From Saccharopolyspora endophytica (lineage in GTDB: Bacteria; Actinomycetota; Actinomycetes; Mycobacteriales; Pseudonocardiaceae): a DNA stretch of 64,000 nucleotides. Location: positions 1-64,000 of the forward strand of contig NZ_JAGPXE010000017.1 in the NCBI RefSeq assembly GCF_018070075.1, in the 5' to 3' direction. A model generated the notes under the pieces. That model was not told where the DNA came from. It was given only the letters and a program-made list of their open reading frames with translations, and made no database searches. Of this stretch, positions 14,301-22,463 are shown piece by piece. The position numbers and the translations under genes are program-made. How positions within the stretch are numbered: the first letter of the stretch is position 1; each line of letters starts with the position of its first letter.

Positions 14301-15137
14301 GTGGCCGAATACATCCAGATCCCCACGCCGGCAGGCAAGTTCGACGCGTTGACCGCCGGCCCCGAGGAAGGGCGTCCGGTGCTGCTGCTGCACGGATTCC
14401 CCGAAGCGGCGGTCGAGTGGAGCGAGCAGCTGGGCGTCCTCGGCGGCGCCGAGTGCTTCGCCGTCGCACCCGATCAGCGCGGCTACTCCCCCGGCGTGCG
14501 CCCGGGGCAGGTCGCCGACTACCGCATGAACGAGCTCGTCGGTGACGTGCTGGCCATCGCCGATCACTTCGGTTGGGACCGCTTCGACCTGGTCGGGCAC
14601 GACTGGGGCGCGGCGGTGGCCTGGTCGGTCGCAGCCGAGCACCCCGACCGGATCCGCACGCTCACGGCGGTGTCGATCCCGCACCTGGACGCCTTCACCC
14701 AGGCGGTCCGCGAGGACGAGGACCAGCAGCAGCGCTCGGCCTACATGCAGGCGCTGCGCTCCTCCACGGCGGAGAAGACGCTGCTGGCCGACAACGCCGC
14801 GAAGCTGCGCCGCATCTACTACCCCGGCGTTCCCGAGCACCACGTCGACGACTACGTGCAGCGGCTCACCGAGCCGGGCGCGCTCACCGGGGCGCTCAAC
14901 TGGTACCGGGCGTCGCGGTTCAACGAGGAGATCGGCCCGATCACCGTGCCGACCCTGTTCGTGTGGAGCACCGAGGACGTCGCCGTCGGGTCGACCGCCG
15001 CGCTGGCCACCGAGCAGCACGTCACCGGCCCGTACCGGTTCGAGATGCTGCAGGAGGTCTCGCACTGGATCCCCGAGGAGGCGCCCGAGTCGCTGACCCG
15101 GCTGCTGCTGCAGCACCTGCTCGCGCACCCCGAGTGA
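14301..15137 (+). CDS. Alpha/beta hydrolase, epoxide-hydrolase/haloalkane-dehalogenase-like
   Basis: The GTG at 14301 is preferred over the in-frame ATG at 14280 because TAGGGT lies 6-7 nt before it, the spacing seen for leaderless actinobacterial transcripts; it gives 278 residues. Motifs: oxyanion HGFPE near 33, nucleophile Asp in GHDWGAA near 101, and a late SHWIPEEAP carrying the catalytic His. Asp as nucleophile plus the HGFPE motif point to the epoxide hydrolase branch. No substrate can be deduced, and the neighbours give no pathway. It sits behind a terminator, so it is probably its own transcript. Confidence 0.83.
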   Translation: MAEYIQIPTPAGKFDALTAGPEEGRPVLLLHGFPEAAVEWSEQLGVLGGAECFAVAPDQRGYSPGVRPGQVADYRMNELVGDVLAIADHFGWDRFDLVGHDWGAAVAWSVAAEHPDRIRTLTAVSIPHLDAFTQAVREDEDQQQRSAYMQALRSSTAEKTLLADNAAKLRRIYYPGVPEHHVDDYVQRLTEPGALTGALNWYRASRFNEEIGPITVPTLFVWSTEDVAVGSTAALATEQHVTGPYRFEMLQEVSHWIPEEAPESLTRLLLQHLLAHPE

Positions 15138-15209
15138 CGTCTTGCCGGTCGTCGTCCGGGCGGTGAGCATGAGATCGGTCCGGGTTTCCGACGCGCCGTA
15201 GGAGTGCTC

Positions 15210-16754
15210 GTGAAGGGTTCCGAAGGTCTGCTGGCCACCGCAGCCGCCGCCGGTGTCGACATCTGCTTCGCCAATCCCGGCACCACCGAGATCCCGCTGG
15301 TCGAGGCCTTCGACCAGGAATCCGGGGTGCGCGCGGTGCTGGGGCTGTCCGAGGGCGTGGTGACCGGTGCGGCCGACGGTTACGGCCGGATGACCGGCAG
15401 GCCCGCGCTGACGCTGCTGCACCTCGGGCCGGGATTCGCCAACGGCATCGCGAATCTGCACAACGCGCGTCGCGCTCGCACCCCGATCATCAACCTGATC
15501 GGCGAGCACGCGTCCTGGCACCAGTCGGCCGACGCCCCGCTCAACAGCGACATCGAGTCGTTGGCGCGTCCGGTGTCGGGCTGGGTGGGGCGGACGACCT
15601 CGGCGTCGACCGCGGCGAGCGAGTTCGCCGCGGCGTACCTGGCGGCGCTGCGCGACCGGCTGCCCGCGACGCTCATCGCCGCGGCCGACCACATGTGGGG
15701 CCAGGGCTCCATGCCGGTCGAGGTGCCCGCCGCGCCCGACCGCCCGCAGGTGGACGAACAGCGGGTCGCCGAGATCGCCAAGGTGCTCTCGTCCGGGCGC
15801 CGCCCGGTGCTGCTGCTGGGCGGACAGGCGCTGGAGAACCCCGAGGCCATCCGCACCGCCGTGCGCATCGCGGCGAAGGCCGGTGGCGAGGTGCTCGCCG
15901 AGCGCGGAAGCGCCCGCGTGGAGCGCGCTCCGGGGATTCCTCCGGTGCGGATGTTGCCCTATTTCCCGGAGGCCATGAGCGCCACCTTCGAGGGATTCTC
16001 CGATCTGATCCTCGTCGGGGCCCGCACGCCGGTGTCGTTCTTCGGCTACAAGGGCCAGCCCAGCCATCCGCTGCCCGACGGCGTGAAGGTCCACGAGCTG
16101 GCCGATGCCGACGCCGACGCCCTCCACGCCCTGGCCGCGCTCGCCGAGGCGACCGACAGCGCGGCCGAGAAGCTCCCGAAGGCGAAGCGTCCCGAGGTGA
16201 CGGCTCCGACGGGCGCGCTGGACGCCGACGCGATCGCGGCGGCGATCGTGCTGACCCAGCCGGAGAACGCGATCATCGTCAACGAGGGCGTCTCGTCCTC
16301 GGCGGCCTATCCCGCGATCGCCGACGCCGCGCCCGCGCACTGCGAGCTCTCGCAGACCGGCGGTGCGATCGGCATGGGGATGCCGGTGGCCACCGGTGCC
16401 GCGATCGCCTGCCCGGACCGCGCGGTGATCAACCTGCAGGCCGACGGCAGCGCCGCCTACACCGTCCAGGCGCTGTGGACCCAAGCGCGCGAGAAGCTCG
16501 ACGTCACCACGGTGATCTGCTCCAACTCGCGCTACCGCATCCTCGACGAGGAGCTCCGGCGCGCGGGCATCGACGATCCCGGCGCCGCCGCGGCGTCGAT
16601 GACCAGCCTCGCCGATCCGGCCCTCGACTGGCTGCAGCTGGCCCGGGGATTCGGCGTGGACGCCACCCGCGCCACCACCGGCGAGGAACTCCGCACCGCC
16701 CTGAGCCGTGCCGTCACCGAATCGGGCCCGCACCTCATCGAAGCGGTCCTGTGA
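15210..16754 (+). CDS. TPP-dependent acetolactate-synthase-like protein (IlvX-like)
   Basis: The start GTG 15210 has TAGGAG 5 nt upstream; a GTG at 15204 overlaps that ribosome-binding site and is unlikely. At 514 residues it is shorter than biosynthetic IlvB. The PYR domain has FANPGTTEIPLVEAF and a Glu in GLSEGVVTGAADGYGRMTG, equivalent to the cofactor-activating Glu. The PP domain has NLQADGSAAYTVQALW with the metal-binding Asp and a downstream Asn-Ser. It resembles the mycobacterial IlvX / benzoylformate-decarboxylase-like group. No small regulatory subunit is adjacent, so a catabolic decarboxylase or carboligase role is more likely than isoleucine/valine synthesis. Confidence 0.8.
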   Translation: MKGSEGLLATAAAAGVDICFANPGTTEIPLVEAFDQESGVRAVLGLSEGVVTGAADGYGRMTGRPALTLLHLGPGFANGIANLHNARRARTPIINLIGEHASWHQSADAPLNSDIESLARPVSGWVGRTTSASTAASEFAAAYLAALRDRLPATLIAAADHMWGQGSMPVEVPAAPDRPQVDEQRVAEIAKVLSSGRRPVLLLGGQALENPEAIRTAVRIAAKAGGEVLAERGSARVERAPGIPPVRMLPYFPEAMSATFEGFSDLILVGARTPVSFFGYKGQPSHPLPDGVKVHELADADADALHALAALAEATDSAAEKLPKAKRPEVTAPTGALDADAIAAAIVLTQPENAIIVNEGVSSSAAYPAIADAAPAHCELSQTGGAIGMGMPVATGAAIACPDRAVINLQADGSAAYTVQALWTQAREKLDVTTVICSNSRYRILDEELRRAGIDDPGAAAASMTSLADPALDWLQLARGFGVDATRATTGEELRTALSRAVTESGPHLIEAVL

Positions 16755-16774
16755 CCCGCTGAGGACTCGACATG

Positions 16775-16806
16775 CGAAGAGCCCCACCGCTCGGTGGGGC
16801 TCTTCG
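16775..16806. terminator. Bidirectional terminator between the IlvX-like gene and korB
   Basis: A perfect 14-bp stem (16775-16788 with 16793-16806) and a GCTC tetraloop sits between the convergent genes, with AAGA/TCTT at its base giving a short U-rich flank in both directions. Confidence 0.85.
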
Positions 16807-16823
16807 ACGTCACCGGGTTCGCC

Positions 16824-17885
16824 TCAGATGGTCCAGGTGTCGTTGCCGTTGAGCAGCTTCTGCAGGTCCGCGGGCTTGGAATCCGCCGCCTGAGCGACCT
16901 GCTCGCGGGCGAGGTCGTCGTAGGTGGGGCGGACGGTGTTGCGGAAGACGCCGGTGATCGCCGGGCTGAGGTCCTGGCCGCCGAGGCGGGACAGGGCGAA
17001 GGCCAGCGAGGGGTCCTCGCGCTCGGCGTCGTGCACCACGACGTCGGCGGCGTCCACTTCGGACAGCTTGGCGACGCGGAGCCCGTCGGGGCCCTGCACG
17101 ACGCCGTAGCGCTCGTCCTCCGGTCCGAACACGATCGGCTCGCCGTGGGCCAGCGAGACGATCCGACGCTCCTTCTCCTCGTTGTCCTTGAGGACGTCGA
17201 AGGCGCCGTCGTTGAAGATCGGGCAGTTCTGGTAGATCTCCACCAGCGCGCTGCCCCGGTGCTCGGCGGCGGCCTTGAGCGTCTCGGTGACGCTCGCGCG
17301 ATCGGAGTCGATCACCCGCGCCACGAACGACGCCTCCGCGCCCAGGGCCAGCGACACCGGGTTGAACGGGTAGTCCAGCGAACCGGCCGGGGTCGACTTG
17401 GTGACCTTGCCGACCTCGCTGGTCGGCGAGTACTGGCCCTTGGTGAGCCCGTAGATCCGGTTGTTGAACAGCAGGATCTTCAGGTTCACGTTGCGGCGCA
17501 ACGCGTGGATCAGGTGGTTGCCGCCGATGGACAGCGCGTCGCCGTCACCGGTGACCACCCACACCGACAGGTCCGGCCGCGAGGTCGCCAGACCCGTCGC
17601 GATGGCCGGGGCACGTCCGTGGATGGAGTGCATCCCGTAGGTGTTCATGTAGTACGGGAACCGGCTGGAGCAGCCGATGCCCGAGACGAACACGATGTTC
17701 TCGCGCTTGAGCCCCAACGACGGCAGGAAGCTCTGCACCGCGTTGAGCACGACGTAGTCGCCGCACCCCGGGCACCAGCGGACCTCCTGGTCGGACTTGA
17801 AGTCCTTGGCCTTCTGCGGCGCATCGGCGGCCGGCACCCCGGCCAGCCCGCCGAGCGACGGCATTCCCAGCTCGGTGGCGGTCAC
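16824..17885 (-). CDS. korB: 2-oxoacid (2-oxoglutarate) ferredoxin oxidoreductase, beta subunit
   Basis: The start GTG 17885 overlaps the korA stop by 4 nt (GTGA), giving 353 residues and translational coupling. The [4Fe-4S] and TPP motifs are clear: RWCPGCGDYVVL, SGIGCSSRFPYYM, and GDGDALSIGGNHLIHALRRN with the pyrophosphate-binding NNRIYG. It binds TPP and the iron-sulfur cluster and, with KorA, oxidatively decarboxylates 2-oxoglutarate to succinyl-CoA while reducing ferredoxin. In actinobacteria this enzyme can replace or supplement the 2-oxoglutarate dehydrogenase complex. No ferredoxin gene is adjacent. Confidence 0.93.
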   Translation of the reverse strand: MTATELGMPSLGGLAGVPAADAPQKAKDFKSDQEVRWCPGCGDYVVLNAVQSFLPSLGLKRENIVFVSGIGCSSRFPYYMNTYGMHSIHGRAPAIATGLATSRPDLSVWVVTGDGDALSIGGNHLIHALRRNVNLKILLFNNRIYGLTKGQYSPTSEVGKVTKSTPAGSLDYPFNPVSLALGAEASFVARVIDSDRASVTETLKAAAEHRGSALVEIYQNCPIFNDGAFDVLKDNEEKERRIVSLAHGEPIVFGPEDERYGVVQGPDGLRVAKLSEVDAADVVVHDAEREDPSLAFALSRLGGQDLSPAITGVFRNTVRPTYDDLAREQVAQAADSKPADLQKLLNGNDTWTI

Positions 17886-19762
17886 GCGGACACCCCCTGC
17901 AAGACATCGGTGAGCACGTTCTGCAGTTCTTCGGCCTGGAAGGGCAGACCGGCGACCTTGGTGTAGGACTGCACGTCGACGAGGTAGCGGGCGCGCAGCA
18001 GCATCGCCAGCTGGCCGAGGTTCATCTCCGGCACGATCACCCTGTCGTAGCCGCGCAGCACCTCGCCGAGGTTGGCCGGCATCGGGTTGAGGTACCGCAG
18101 GTGCGCCTGCGCGACCTGCAAGCCCTGCGCCCGCACCCGGCGGCACGCCGCGCCGATCGGGCCGAACGACGATCCCCAGCCCAGCACCAGCACCCGGGCT
18201 TCGCCGCTCGGGTCGTCGACGGTGAGGTCGGGGACCTTCACGCCGTCGATCTTGCGCTGCCGCAGCCGGACCATGTGGTCGTGGTTGTCCGGGTCGTAGG
18301 AGATGTTGCCCTTGCCGTCGGCCTTCTCCAGACCGCCGACCCGGTGCTCCAGCCCCGGCGTGCCCGGAACCGCCCAGTCGCGGGCGAGGGTCTCCTCGTC
18401 GCGGACGTAGGGCCAGAACTCACCGGAACCGTCGGTGGCGTTGGGCTCGGTGGCGAACTCCACGCTCAGGTCCGGCAGCGACGTCACGTCCGGGATCAGC
18501 CACGGCTCGGAGCCGTTGGCGATCGCTCCGTCGGACAGCAGCAGCACCGGCGTCCGGTACTCCAGCGCGATGCGCACCGCGTCCAGCGCGATCTCGAAGC
18601 AGTCCGCGGGCGAGCACGGAGCCAGCACCGGCACCGGGGACTCGCCGTTGCGCCCGTAGAGCGCCTGCAGCAGGTCGGCCTGCTCGGTCTTGGTCGGCAG
18701 ACCCGTCGACGGGCCGCCTCGCTGGATGTCGCACACCAGCAGCGGCAGTTCCAGCGCGACCGCCAGACCGATGGTCTCCGACTTCAGCGCCAGACCCGGA
18801 CCCGACGTGGTCGTCACACCCAGCGAACCGCCGAAGGAGGCGCCCAGAGCGGCGCCGACACCGGCGATCTCGTCCTCGGCCTGGAAGGTGGTGACGCCGA
18901 AGTTCTTGTGCTTGGCCAGCTCGTGCAGCACGTCCGAGGCCGGGGTGATCGGGTAGGTGCCCAGGAACACCGGCAGCTCGCTGCGCTGACCCGCCGCCAC
19001 GATCCCGTAGGCCAGGGCGGTGTTGCCGGTGATCTGCCGGTAGGTGCCCTCCGGCAGCTTGGCCGGAGCGACCTCGTAGGTCACCGCGAACGACTCGGTC
19101 GTCTCGCCGTAGTTCCAGCCCGCGCGGAAGGCCAGCACGTTGGCCTCGGCGATGTCGGGCTTCTTGGCGAACTTCTCGCGCAGGAACCGCTCGGTGCCCT
19201 CGGTCGGCCGGTGGTACATCCACGACAGCAGACCCAGCGCGAACATGTTCTTGCAGCGCTCGGCGTCCTTCTTGCCCAGGCCGGTGTCCGCCAGCGCGCC
19301 CTGGGTCAACGTCCCCATCGCCACGCGGTGCACGGCGTACAGCTCGTCGAGGACCTCGCCCTCCAGCGGGTCGCCCTCGTAGCCGACCTTGGTGAGGTTG
19401 CGCTTGGTGAACTCGTCGGTGTTGACGATCAGGATCCCACCATGCGGAAGATCGCCGAGGTTGGACTTCAGCGCCGCCGGGTTCATCGCCACCAGCACGT
19501 CGGGCCGGTCGCCGGGCGTGAGGATGTCGTAGTCGGCGAAGTGGAGCTGGAAGCTCGACACGCCCGGGAGCGTGCCTGCGGGGGCCCGGATCTCGGCCGG
19601 GAAGTTCGGCAGCGTGGCCAGGTCGTTCCCGAAGGCCGCGGCCTCCGAGGTGAACCGGTCGCCGGTCAGCTGCATGCCGTCACCGGAGTCACCGGCGAAG
19701 CGAATCACGACCCGGTTGAGCTTGCGGGTCCCGTTCGTCCGGTGTCCGTTCGTCGCACCCAA
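17882..19762 (-). CDS. korA: 2-oxoacid (2-oxoglutarate) ferredoxin oxidoreductase, fused gamma-alpha subunit
   Basis: The 626-residue protein starts at a TTG codon (19762) with AAGGGGAA about 8 nt upstream, and translates as MGATNGHRTNGTRKLNRVVIRF. The N-terminal third is the gamma domain (IRFAGDSGDGMQLTGDRF, IRAPAGTLPGVSSFQLHF). The rest is the alpha (PYR) part (TYPITPASDVLHELAK, QAEDEIAGVGAALGASFGG, TSGPGLALKSETIGLA). Gamma-alpha fusion is the standard KorA form in actinobacteria. The downstream korB overlaps by 4 nt. The preference for 2-oxoglutarate is by family, not proven here. Confidence 0.92.
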   Translation of the reverse strand: MGATNGHRTNGTRKLNRVVIRFAGDSGDGMQLTGDRFTSEAAAFGNDLATLPNFPAEIRAPAGTLPGVSSFQLHFADYDILTPGDRPDVLVAMNPAALKSNLGDLPHGGILIVNTDEFTKRNLTKVGYEGDPLEGEVLDELYAVHRVAMGTLTQGALADTGLGKKDAERCKNMFALGLLSWMYHRPTEGTERFLREKFAKKPDIAEANVLAFRAGWNYGETTESFAVTYEVAPAKLPEGTYRQITGNTALAYGIVAAGQRSELPVFLGTYPITPASDVLHELAKHKNFGVTTFQAEDEIAGVGAALGASFGGSLGVTTTSGPGLALKSETIGLAVALELPLLVCDIQRGGPSTGLPTKTEQADLLQALYGRNGESPVPVLAPCSPADCFEIALDAVRIALEYRTPVLLLSDGAIANGSEPWLIPDVTSLPDLSVEFATEPNATDGSGEFWPYVRDEETLARDWAVPGTPGLEHRVGGLEKADGKGNISYDPDNHDHMVRLRQRKIDGVKVPDLTVDDPSGEARVLVLGWGSSFGPIGAACRRVRAQGLQVAQAHLRYLNPMPANLGEVLRGYDRVIVPEMNLGQLAMLLRARYLVDVQSYTKVAGLPFQAEELQNVLTDVLQGVSA

Positions 19763-20116
19763 TTGATCCGTTCCCCTTCAATTGCAGGCAACGTTCGTCC
19801 TGTGGCGAACGATACAGGTCCGGGAGTGGCCGCGATCACGGAGTCGATCTTGACGACCACCGTGCGCGATCCTCTGCGCGGAACGATCCAGTTCCAGATC
19901 CCCGCGCAGGCAGGAGTACCTGTATCGATGGTGCAACCGGGAGGTGAACGGACGCTACGGGCTGTTCATCGACAAATTTGTGATCTGCCACACCATGACC
20001 GCTTCCCATGATGCGGGAAAACGATCGCTCAACTGGCCGATGCCCACCCGGGGCCGGGTCGGATTACATCTCAAGCCGGACTACAAGTCCGGTCGAGCCT
20101 GCCCGTGGAGGACACC
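19763..20116. other. Divergent intergenic region between korA and the esterase gene
   Basis: No gene is supported in these 354 nt. There is a short dyad CGTTCG-N8-CGAACG just upstream of korA (about 19792-19811) and another GGAAC-N6-GTTCC near 19880, either of which could be regulator sites. A TATCGT hexamer on the minus strand beside the first dyad could be the korA -10 box. Nothing else stands out. Confidence 0.3.
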
Positions 20117-21049
20117 ATGCCGCTGCACCCGGAAGCCGAACCCTTCGTCGCACAGGCGAAGCAGCTGTTCCCCGACCTCGGCGGCGAGGTGACCGACGCC
20201 GCGACGGCCCGCAGGCTCTCGGCGGCCAGAGGCGATGACCGGCCGCGACCGGAGGTCGAGCGCGTCGAGGACCGGCTGATCCCGGGCTCCTACGGCGTGG
20301 AGATCCCGGTGCGGATCTACTGGCCGAGCACCAGGACCGGGCTGCCGCTGCTGGTGTACTTCCACGGCGGCGGCTGGGTCTTCGGCGACCTGGAGTCCCA
20401 CGACGGCCTGGCGCGCTCGCTGGCCAACGAGGTCGGCGCGATCGTGATCTCGGTGGACTACCGGCTCGCGCCCGAGCACCGCTACCCCGCCGCCGTCGAA
20501 GACGCCTACTCCGCGACGGTGTGGGCCGCCGCCCACGCCGAGGAGCTCGGCGCCGACGCCTCCCGGCTGGCCGTGGCTGGCGACAGCGCAGGCGGCAACC
20601 TCGCGGCGGTGACCTGCCTGCAGTCCCAGGAGCGCGGCACCCCGGACCTGGCCTTCCAGCTGCTGATCTACCCGGTCACCGACCACGACTTCACCACGCC
20701 GTCCTACGTGGACAGCGGGCCGGACTGCCTGCTGACCAAGCAGCACATGATGTGGTTCTGGGACGAGTACGCCCCCGACCTGGAGGTCCGCGACCACCCG
20801 CACGCCTCGCCGCTGCGCGCCGACGACCTCACCGGCCTGCCGCCCGCGCACGTGCTCACCGCGGGCATGGACCCGCTGTGCAGCGAGGGCAGGCGCTTCG
20901 CCGAGCGCCTCAAGGAAGCCGGTGTGCCGACCTCGACCCAGCACTGCCCCGGACTCTTCCACGGCTTCGCCCCCGACGCCGAGGCGATACCGGTCGCGGC
21001 CGAGGCGATGCGCGAGGTCTACGCGGTGCTGCGCACGGCGCTCGGCTAG
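20117..21049 (+). CDS. HSL-family alpha/beta hydrolase (esterase/lipase)
   Basis: ATG 20117 has GGAGG 5 nt upstream (an in-frame GTG at 20105 overlaps that site); the product has 310 residues. It shows the hormone-sensitive-lipase group signature: the oxyanion-hole HGGGW in LVYFHGGGWVFGDLESHD near 83, the nucleophile serine in GDSAGGN near 155, an Asp in AGMDPLCSEG, and the His in PGLFHGF near 285. It hydrolyses short-chain esters in the cytosol. The following flavoprotein gene starts about 55 nt later on the same strand and may be co-transcribed, but no functional link is obvious. Confidence 0.87.
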   Translation: MPLHPEAEPFVAQAKQLFPDLGGEVTDAATARRLSAARGDDRPRPEVERVEDRLIPGSYGVEIPVRIYWPSTRTGLPLLVYFHGGGWVFGDLESHDGLARSLANEVGAIVISVDYRLAPEHRYPAAVEDAYSATVWAAAHAEELGADASRLAVAGDSAGGNLAAVTCLQSQERGTPDLAFQLLIYPVTDHDFTTPSYVDSGPDCLLTKQHMMWFWDEYAPDLEVRDHPHASPLRADDLTGLPPAHVLTAGMDPLCSEGRRFAERLKEAGVPTSTQHCPGLFHGFAPDAEAIPVAAEAMREVYAVLRTALG

Positions 21050-21104
21050 CGTTCCCGCGCCTGCAGTGGTGCGCTGGGGGCGAGACGAGAGCGGGGTGGG
21101 CCAG

Positions 21105-22463
21105 GTGGCCGACGAGGTCGATGTTGTGGTGATCGGCATGGGGCCGGGTGGCGAGGACGTGGCCGCCCGGCTCGGACGCGCCGGGTTGTCGGTGGTCGGT
21201 GTCGAGTCGCGCCTGGTGGGCGGCGAGTGCCCGTACTACGCGTGCATCCCGACCAAGATCATGGTGCGCGCGGCTGACGCGCTGGCCGAAGCGCGCCGCG
21301 TGGATGAGCTGGCCGGGTCGTCGACCGTCCGGCCGGACTGGTCCCCGGTGGCCGCTCGCATCCGCGACGAGGCCACGACCGGCTGGAACGACGAGATCGC
21401 GGTCCGCCGGTTCGAGGGCACCGGCGGCCGGCTGGTGCGCGGGGTCGGGCGGATCACCGCTCCCGGCGAGGTGACGGTCGGCGAGCAGGTGCTGCGGGCC
21501 CGGCGCGCCATCGTGCTCAACCCCGGAACCGAACCGTCCGTCCCCCCGATCGAGGGCTTGGCGGGCACTCCGTTCTGGACCAACCGCGAGGTCGTGTCGA
21601 TCGAGAAGGTCCCGGAGTCGCTCGTCGTGCTGGGCGGCGGCCCGGTGGGGCTGGAGTTCGCGCAGGTCTTCGCCCGGTTCGGCAGCGAGGTCACGGTCAT
21701 CGAGGCGCAGCCGCAACTGCTCCCGCTGTCCGAGCCGGAGGCCGCCGAGGTCATCACCGACCGCCTGCTGGCCGAGGGGGTGCGCGTCCGGGTCGGGAGC
21801 GCCGTGCAGCGGGTGTCCCACGACGGGCGCTTCCAGATCTCCACCGAGGGCGAGCAGTTCGAGGCCGATCACCTGCTGGTCGCCACCGGCAGGCGCACGG
21901 ACCTGGCCGCGCTCGGCGTGGCGGCCGTGGGCCTCGACGACACCGCCCGCACGATCTCCGTCGACGGCCGGATGCGCGCCACCGACGGCGTCTGGGCGGT
22001 CGGCGACGTGACCGGGCACGGCGCGTTCACCCACACCTCGGTCTACCAGTCGCGGATCGCGGCGGCCGACATCCTCGGCGAGCAGGTCACTCCCGCCGAC
22101 TACCGCGCGATGCCGTCGGTGACGTTCACCGATCCGGAGGTCGCCACCGTCGGGCTGACCGAGACCCGAGCCGTCGCCGAGCTCGACCGGGTGCGCACCG
22201 CGATCTCCCGGCTGCCCGAATCGACCAGGGGCTTCATCCACAAGGTCGGCAACGAGGGACTGGTGAAGCTGGTCGCCGACGGCGATCGCGGTGTGCTGGT
22301 CGGCGCCACGGCCGTCGGCCCGTCCGGCGGTGAGATCATCGGCGCGCTGGCCGTCGCGGTGCACGCCGAGGTCCCGATCTCCCGGCTCAGCGAGATGATC
22401 TTCGCCTACCCCACGTTCCACCGGGCGATCGAACCCGCTCTCGACGAGCTCGCCGCTCCCTAG
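21105..22463 (+). CDS. FAD/NAD-dependent disulfide-oxidoreductase-like flavoprotein with an altered C-terminal catalytic motif
   Basis: The start is uncertain: GTG 21105 (452 residues) or GTG 21096. The FAD-binding motif VVIGMGPGGEDVAARLGRAG opens the protein. The CX4C redox pair is in GGECPYYACIPTK. The NAD-binding motif is LVVLGGGPVGLEFAQVFARFG, and the second FAD motif ends VWAVGDVTGHGAF. The architecture is that of dihydrolipoamide dehydrogenase and mercuric reductase. The normally conserved His-x-x-x-x-Glu dyad near the C-terminus is changed: where HAHPT is expected the sequence reads FAYPTFHRAIEPAL. No lipoyl enzyme genes are nearby, so it is probably a paralogue with a different electron acceptor. 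Its TAG stop shares the palindrome CTAG with the convergent gene. Confidence 0.83.
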   Translation: MADEVDVVVIGMGPGGEDVAARLGRAGLSVVGVESRLVGGECPYYACIPTKIMVRAADALAEARRVDELAGSSTVRPDWSPVAARIRDEATTGWNDEIAVRRFEGTGGRLVRGVGRITAPGEVTVGEQVLRARRAIVLNPGTEPSVPPIEGLAGTPFWTNREVVSIEKVPESLVVLGGGPVGLEFAQVFARFGSEVTVIEAQPQLLPLSEPEAAEVITDRLLAEGVRVRVGSAVQRVSHDGRFQISTEGEQFEADHLLVATGRRTDLAALGVAAVGLDDTARTISVDGRMRATDGVWAVGDVTGHGAFTHTSVYQSRIAAADILGEQVTPADYRAMPSVTFTDPEVATVGLTETRAVAELDRVRTAISRLPESTRGFIHKVGNEGLVKLVADGDRGVLVGATAVGPSGGEIIGALAVAVHAEVPISRLSEMIFAYPTFHRAIEPALDELAAP

